Shown: positions 57,819-61,751 of the stretch, piece after piece
How the letters are laid out: each line of letters opens with the position of its first letter
Position numbering within the stretch: position 1 is the first letter of the stretch
Assembly (NCBI GenBank): GCA_035534455.1
Contig: DATLRV010000028.1
Location: 1 to 61,751, forward strand
Reading direction: 5' to 3'
DNA from: JAJYVT01 sp035534455
GTDB taxonomy: Bacteria; Actinomycetota; Acidimicrobiia; Acidimicrobiales; RAAP-2
Length of the DNA: 61,751 nucleotides
Made by a program: the position numbers and the translations under genes
The notes under the pieces: generated by a model
The model's database searches: none
Seen by the model: the letters and a program-made list of their open reading frames with translations, nothing else
Told to the model about the DNA's origin: nothing

Positions 57819-59644
57819 CCCGTCACCCTCAGTATCTCGCCGGTCTCGGGGTCGACGTGCCGCTCGGCCGCGTCCTCGGCCATCATCCGCTGCGCCTGGT
57901 CGTGCTCCCAGTCGTCGAGCACCTTCTCGCGTAGCTCGACCTCGCGGGCCAGGTCCACCACTGAGGCACCGGCCGGAGGATCGACCGGGATGCCGGCGGG
58001 CAGCGGGACGCCGGCCAGCTCGGCGAGCGCGTGCCAGTGCCGGAGCGCGGGCACGTGGCGTCCCGTGCGCCACCCGGAGGCGGTTGCCTTGCTCACGCCG
58101 GCTGCCGTCATGATGCGGGCGAGCGTGACGCCAGCGAGCCCGGCCCGGACGGCGGTAAAGTCCTCGGGCCTGGCAACCGCGTGCGGGTGCTCGGCCCGCC
58201 ACGCGTCCAGCTCGCTTCGGGCCATCGCGATCGAGCGGCCACGACGACGCCGGGCCTCCCTCGACTGGGCGCCGCCCTGGCGCTCCCAGCACCGCTCGCA
58301 GCGGACGTGGCGGGGCCGGGTGAGCGCCCCGCCGCATGTCAAGCACCGGGCGAGTGCAGCGGCGGCCTGCTCAGGTGCGGGTGCGCTCGGGCGCCGCACC
58401 GGGAGGGCGGCCCGGCGCTCGCCGGCAGCGCGCTCCGCCCGCTCTCGCGCTTCGGCCGCCTTGCGACGACGGACCTCGGCTTGTGCCGCCGTGGCCTTCC
58501 GGCTCGTCAACGGCGTTGCCTTCGTCGTCTTGCCGACGACGGCATCGGTGAACAGATGGGCCACGGCCTCGGAGTGCGGGGCGACCTCGCGGCGCCACGC
58601 GGGCATCGTCGCCGCCGCCAGCTCGTGCGCGAGCGGGGCTGCGACTTTGACGTGCCCGTCGCTGCGCTCGACGAAATCGGACTTGCGGAACATCCGCTCG
58701 GCTACGAGGTCGAGCACGAACGCGTCGATCTTTGGTCGCAGCGGTTCGAGCACGTCGAGCGCCAGGCTGTCCCTGCCAGCCGCGTCGAGGTGCAGGCACC
58801 CGAGCGCGGCATCGAGCCCCAAGCGCACGCAGGCGAAGCGGGCCTCGACCTCGGCGAGCTTGTAGCAGTAGTTGAGCAACGCGTTGAGCGGCCGCTCTGC
58901 GAGGCGGTTCGTGTTGGCGGCCCCGGTGATGGCTGATCGCCGGGAGTCGTAGGTGCACCAATGCGGGGGCACCCTGTTCCGATCCTTGGCGACGAAGCCG
59001 ACCGCCGTGGCAGGGTGCCCGGCCCACACGCCGAAGTACGCGGCCGCGGCCACGGCTTCGAGCTGCCTGCACTCGTCGACGGAGCCTGCGACCTCGACGC
59101 CGCCGGCAAGGTCGAGCACGGTCGACGTGGTGGCGTCGGCGCCGAAGATGGACGCCAGATTGCGCGCCTGGCCGTGTAACTTCGCGGAGAGCAGGTGGCG
59201 GACGATGGCGAGTCCTACCGGCGATCTGTCGACCCCGGCGAGCGCTTGTTGCCGGCGTAACCGGGCGTCGTCCCGGCCGGGGGGCGACGCGGCGAGCAGG
59301 ACGTCGGTCCCGGCTCGCAGGACCACCACGGCCACGCCCTGCGCCCGGCACCACGACAAGGCCTCGATGGTGAGCATTCCGTCGCCCGCCACGACGAGGC
59401 GCGAGGGTGGGCGGACCTTGGGATAGGTCCGCTCCCGCCGGTGCTCGCCCACGCCATCGGAGACGACGAGGGCGCCGTGGTTCACGACAACCCGGCAGCC
59501 GAAGCCGTCGCAGACGACGACCCGGCCGTTGCCGTCGTCGGCGTAGGTGGTCTCGATCGCCGTTATGCGGTCGGCAATGTCGTCGGGACGGACCGGGAAC
59601 GGTTGGAGTCGCACGGTCGGGTGTGGAATCGTTGGGTCTCGCAT
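57815..59644 (-). CDS. Stand-alone Cas1-like integrase with zinc finger and HTH
   Basis: A 609-aa protein. Residues 1 to about 345 form a Cas1 fold: N-terminal beta domain (TIEALSWCRAQGVAVVVL), RRQQALAG and IVRHLLSAKLHGQARNLA, then the catalytic helical domain with Glu196 in QLEAVAAAAYFGVWAGHP, the family NPLNALLNYGY-like RPLNALLNYCYKLA, His285 in GCLHLDAAGRDSLALD and Asp297/Glu300 in LALDVLEPLRP. The metal-binding triad is intact. Beyond it are a C-x2-C...C-x2-C zinc finger (434-452) and an HTH (about 502-545: TLARIMTAAGVSKATASGW). There is no Cas2, effector or array nearby. AGGAGG precedes the ATG at 59642-59644. Confidence 0.9.
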   Translation of the reverse strand: MRDPTIPHPTVRLQPFPVRPDDIADRITAIETTYADDGNGRVVVCDGFGCRVVVNHGALVVSDGVGEHRRERTYPKVRPPSRLVVAGDGMLTIEALSWCRAQGVAVVVLRAGTDVLLAASPPGRDDARLRRQQALAGVDRSPVGLAIVRHLLSAKLHGQARNLASIFGADATTSTVLDLAGGVEVAGSVDECRQLEAVAAAAYFGVWAGHPATAVGFVAKDRNRVPPHWCTYDSRRSAITGAANTNRLAERPLNALLNYCYKLAEVEARFACVRLGLDAALGCLHLDAAGRDSLALDVLEPLRPKIDAFVLDLVAERMFRKSDFVERSDGHVKVAAPLAHELAAATMPAWRREVAPHSEAVAHLFTDAVVGKTTKATPLTSRKATAAQAEVRRRKAAEARERAERAAGERRAALPVRRPSAPAPEQAAAALARCLTCGGALTRPRHVRCERCWERQGGAQSREARRRRGRSIAMARSELDAWRAEHPHAVARPEDFTAVRAGLAGVTLARIMTAAGVSKATASGWRTGRHVPALRHWHALAELAGVPLPAGIPVDPPAGASVVDLAREVELREKVLDDWEHDQAQRMMAEDAAERHVDPETGEILRVTG

Positions 59645-59706
59645 GGGAGCTACGCCTCCTTTGCCGCCCCGGGGGTGTTAGCCGCACCGCCCGGGGCACT
59701 CTCTGT

Positions 59707-60882
59707 TTACGGGTCGATCTGCCTTTCGTCCGTGTGCGTCATTGCGGCTCGTGCCTCGTGGATGAGTCGAGCGTCGGCCGGGTGCTCGTCCAGCCACGCC
59801 CTAGTGAACGCATGCAACTCATCCCGCTCGGCGTCTGACAGCTCGGCGATGAACAGCGGGCCCGACCCAGCTGCGAGCGCCGGACGCCACCGCGCGGGAA
59901 AGTCCCGGGCGCATCGAGTGATGGCGTGCATGCGTGTCGTGGCAGGCACCATCGCAGCCGCGGTCTCTCGTGCCGCCTGCACGCGCCGCGGACGCCACAC
60001 GAGCGTCGCCGCTATAAGCCCGAGGACCGCGTTCCGGTACCCGGGTGCGCGGCCACTCTTGGATTCCCATCGGCGCCACGAAGCAGTGAGCGCTGCCAGC
60101 GGCGCCATCGGGCCAGCCGTCGACGGGTCGGCACCGGTGAGGTCCAGCACCTCGGACATGGCGTCGCCGTAGGCGACGGCGGTAGCCGCCCACCCGCACG
60201 CCTCTCGCCACCGCTCGATGTCCACGTGGTTTGCCACACGACGCAGACCGGCAAAAGAGACGCGGCGAACGATGAACTCGATTCGGCGCCGCTGGTCAGT
60301 CGTCATCTGCTCCGACGCCTCGGCCGCGCACTCGTCGAGCAGGAAGCCGGCGCCATCCTTCATGGATACCGGCTCCTCGCCGAGACAGATCGACAGGAGG
60401 GCATCGCTCACGAGGGGCGACCCTGCTTCCCGGGAGTGGCGTAACGGCACCCGCAGATTTCGAGGTATCTCCGAACGGCTCCGCAGGTGCAGCCCGTCCC
60501 GCTGTTTCTTGTAGGCCCGGCGCATCAGGTTCTCCATGGCGATTAACTCGCGCTGGGCGGCCGCCCGAACGCCCTTCTCGGCGACGGGCGCACCCGACGG
60601 GAAAGCGTCACGTGTGCCGAAGGCTGCGAGCACGGCGCGGTCGCGGTTGCGATCGACATCGAGGGTCAGGGCGATACCTGCCGCCGCGGCTGGTGCTGTC
60701 GGTAAGTAGTGGACCCGCTGGTTGCGACCACCCCGTCGAGACCCGGCGACCGGGATGACGTCCCACACCTGGCGCCAGCGCACCACCTGCTCGGGGCTCA
60801 CCAAGAGGTCGGGTCGCCCATGGTCGCCAAGTAGCCCAGTCGCGAGCTTGGCGATCCGCTCGTCGTCCTCGGTGATGTCCAC
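59707..60882 (-). CDS. Uncharacterised 391-aa protein of the element
   Basis: A 391-aa soluble protein I do not recognise. The N-terminal 70 residues (DERIAKLATGLLGDHGRPDLL, VSPEQVVRWRQVWDVIPVAG) suggest a helical, HTH-like start; a basic helix ALENLMRRAYKKQRDGLHLR-like (here ENLMRRAYKKQRDGLHL) and a helical C-terminal half follow. No catalytic motif is apparent. The start is a GTG at 60880-60882, preceded by TATCCT. It is the first gene of the leftward block, 62 bp upstream of cas1. As a partner it could be a target-recognition or replication factor, which is inference only. Confidence 0.55.
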   Translation of the reverse strand: MDITEDDERIAKLATGLLGDHGRPDLLVSPEQVVRWRQVWDVIPVAGSRRGGRNQRVHYLPTAPAAAAGIALTLDVDRNRDRAVLAAFGTRDAFPSGAPVAEKGVRAAAQRELIAMENLMRRAYKKQRDGLHLRSRSEIPRNLRVPLRHSREAGSPLVSDALLSICLGEEPVSMKDGAGFLLDECAAEASEQMTTDQRRRIEFIVRRVSFAGLRRVANHVDIERWREACGWAATAVAYGDAMSEVLDLTGADPSTAGPMAPLAALTASWRRWESKSGRAPGYRNAVLGLIAATLVWRPRRVQAARETAAAMVPATTRMHAITRCARDFPARWRPALAAGSGPLFIAELSDAERDELHAFTRAWLDEHPADARLIHEARAAMTHTDERQIDP

Positions 60883-60988
60883 GATGCTCTGAGGATACCA
60901 CTACGCCACTTCTGGCGAGCTATACCCCCTCGTGAGAATCGACCGAACTCGCTAGCAGGATGCTGAAAGGGCCTGGGACGCTGGGCCA
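60883..60988. promoter_or_regulatory. Divergent promoter region of the element
   Basis: This 106-bp gap separates the leftward block from the rightward 116-aa gene. TATCCT (60897-60892, minus strand) lies 9 nt before the leftward GTG. A small hairpin CGCCA/TGGCG (60904-60917) and TATACC (60921-60926, plus strand) are also present. The rightward small RHH-like protein could bind here to control both sides. Confidence 0.5.
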
Positions 60989-61339
60989 ATGGCAACACGC
61001 CGCCTTGCCGTAAGCGTGCCGGAACCCCTCCTCGATGCGCTCTATGCCGAGGGGTCGAGGACCTGCGAGAGCCCTGGGGAGGTTGCTGCCCGGGTCCTGC
61101 GAGAGGCGCTGCCCGGATACGTCGAGCAGGCGCTCCATCGGGACCTCGCCCCGATCGTGCGCGGGCGCGTGGTCGACGTACGACCCGCCCCGAAAGATGT
61201 ACACGAACTTCCCCTCAACGCGGAAGGGCCGGCGGTCGAACCGCCGGCTCTCCACGAACGCTCACCCCTGAACGCCGACGCCAGCGTACCTGGTGACGGC
61301 CCGGAGCCCGAGCCAGGTAGCGGTGGCCCGCCCGCGTAG
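60989..61339 (+). CDS. Small ribbon-helix-helix-like protein
   Basis: A 116-aa protein. The N-terminal 50 residues (MATRRLAVSVPEPLLDALYA, then ESPGEVAARVLREALPGYVE) read like a CopG/RHH DNA-binding domain: a short beta strand with alternating residues followed by two helices. The rest is Pro/Glu-rich and probably disordered. It likely represses its own promoter or the divergent cas1 block. GTG/ATG choice: the ATG at 60989 places the RHH strand at the N terminus. Confidence 0.6.
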   Translation: MATRRLAVSVPEPLLDALYAEGSRTCESPGEVAARVLREALPGYVEQALHRDLAPIVRGRVVDVRPAPKDVHELPLNAEGPAVEPPALHERSPLNADASVPGDGPEPEPGSGGPPA

Positions 61340-61751
61340 CGCTCGCTCCCGCTCTGCCCCGCTCTCTCGTGGCGAGCGCCGCTCCGCGGACCGCCCGGTC
61401 CGCCGGGGACGCGAGCCGCCCGATCGCGTTGAGGCGCTTGCTGCTGTCGGCAGGCTTACGCGGTCGAATACGAAACGCGGCACCGTCGGCCGGCAGGCGG
61501 CCGACGCCGTGGTCTACCGGCAGCGGGTCGCTGGACGCCCGGAGGGGGTCACTGCCCGGACCGCGGCCGGCCATGAGCCAGCGGCCGCACGTGGGGCAAC
61601 CGCGATGTCCACGATCCTCGTCGGCCGCGGGTGGGTGGTGCTCGACGATCTCAGCCGCGGGGAGCGCGTTCGGCTGGCGCGGTATGACGCGCTCCTTTCC
61701 AATCTCTCCACCGGTGACCTGTCGGGCGCCGCTTTCTACCGCCGGGTGAGC
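61323..61751 (+). CDS. Incomplete gene running off the window
   Basis: An open frame from the GTG at 61323 (overlapping the end of the RHH-like gene) continues to the window edge without a stop, at least 143 codons. Protein-like segments include SNTKRGTVGRQAADAVVYRQ and, from an internal ATG at 61605, VGRGWVVLDDLSRGERVRLA then RYDALLSNLSTGDLSGAAFY. The internal ATG could be the true start. I cannot name it. The LSRGERVRLARY...STGDLSG pattern is reminiscent of small regulatory proteins in actinobacterial mobile elements. Confidence 0.45.
   Translation, partial: MARPRSARSRSAPLSRGERRSADRPVRRGREPPDRVEALAAVGRLTRSNTKRGTVGRQAADAVVYRQRVAGRPEGVTARTAAGHEPAAARGATAMSTILVGRGWVVLDDLSRGERVRLARYDALLSNLSTGDLSGAAFYRRVS

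Noticed and set aside
53809..61751. CRISPR array near the Cas1-like gene
   Set aside because: I looked for regularly spaced 25-40 nt repeats on both sides and found none.
60900..61751. attR copy of the tRNA-Val 3' end
   Set aside because: No segment matching the last 15 or more nt of the tRNA is present up to the window end.

Overview
The window looks like chromosome from a high-GC actinobacterium, probably of the class Acidimicrobiia or a close relative; the taxon is inferred from gene content only. Supporting signs are uniformly high GC, many GTG starts, translationally coupled genes (ATGA/GTGA overlaps), a MurT/GatD pair for lipid II amidation, a candidate 6C small RNA (an actinobacterial family), and several starts with a TANNNT-like hexamer only 6-9 nt upstream, which suggests leaderless mRNAs.

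Layout. 1-12 kb is patchy: a YdeI-like protein, a CHASE3 histidine kinase, MerR and macro-domain genes, a Na+/Ca2+-type exchanger and a DUF6069-like membrane protein, mixed with broken genes (MFS, permease, GNAT, APC permease) and two genes with a single frameshift (nitroreductase, methyltransferase). 12-20 kb holds an M48 peptidase, an MFS exporter, an O-methyltransferase, a Ni/Co permease divergent from a Fur-family regulator across a shared dyad, and a pyridine-nucleotide disulfide oxidoreductase. 20-29 kb is a complete potassium-uptake locus: small ORF-kdpF-kdpA-kdpB-kdpC-OB-fold gene, facing kdpE-kdpD. Here KdpD is split: the membrane kinase half and the KdpD/USP half are separate, divergently oriented genes. 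29-41.5 kb carries an acyl-CoA dehydrogenase, dienelactone hydrolase, STAS and hemerythrin proteins, remnants of PfpI and UdgX-like genes, and a leftward operon lysR-tldD-pmbA-M20 peptidase-nadC-GAF/PP2C phosphatase.

41.6-53.7 kb is an envelope/lipid block. A 6C RNA precedes a HAD-acyltransferase fusion, murT and gatD (rightward). A leftward coupled operon encodes a fatty-acyl-reductase/HAD fusion, a zinc alcohol dehydrogenase, a LarA-like DUF2088 protein and a PlsC acyltransferase, followed by a glycosyltransferase. It is divergent from a tetR gene across two near-identical 16-bp palindromes.

From tRNA-Val(CAC) at 53.8 kb onward the content looks like the edge of an integrated element. A 203-nt stretch with no T on the plus strand follows the tRNA. 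Then come six leftward genes (winged-helix AAA+ ATPase, membrane protein, zinc-ribbon protein, small basic protein, a stand-alone Cas1 with added zinc finger and HTH, and an unknown 391-aa protein) and two rightward genes at the far end, a small ribbon-helix-helix-like protein and a truncated unknown. There is no CRISPR array, Cas2 or interference gene in the window. This solo-Cas1 element beside a tRNA gene is the best candidate for an undescribed system here; its far boundary lies outside the window.
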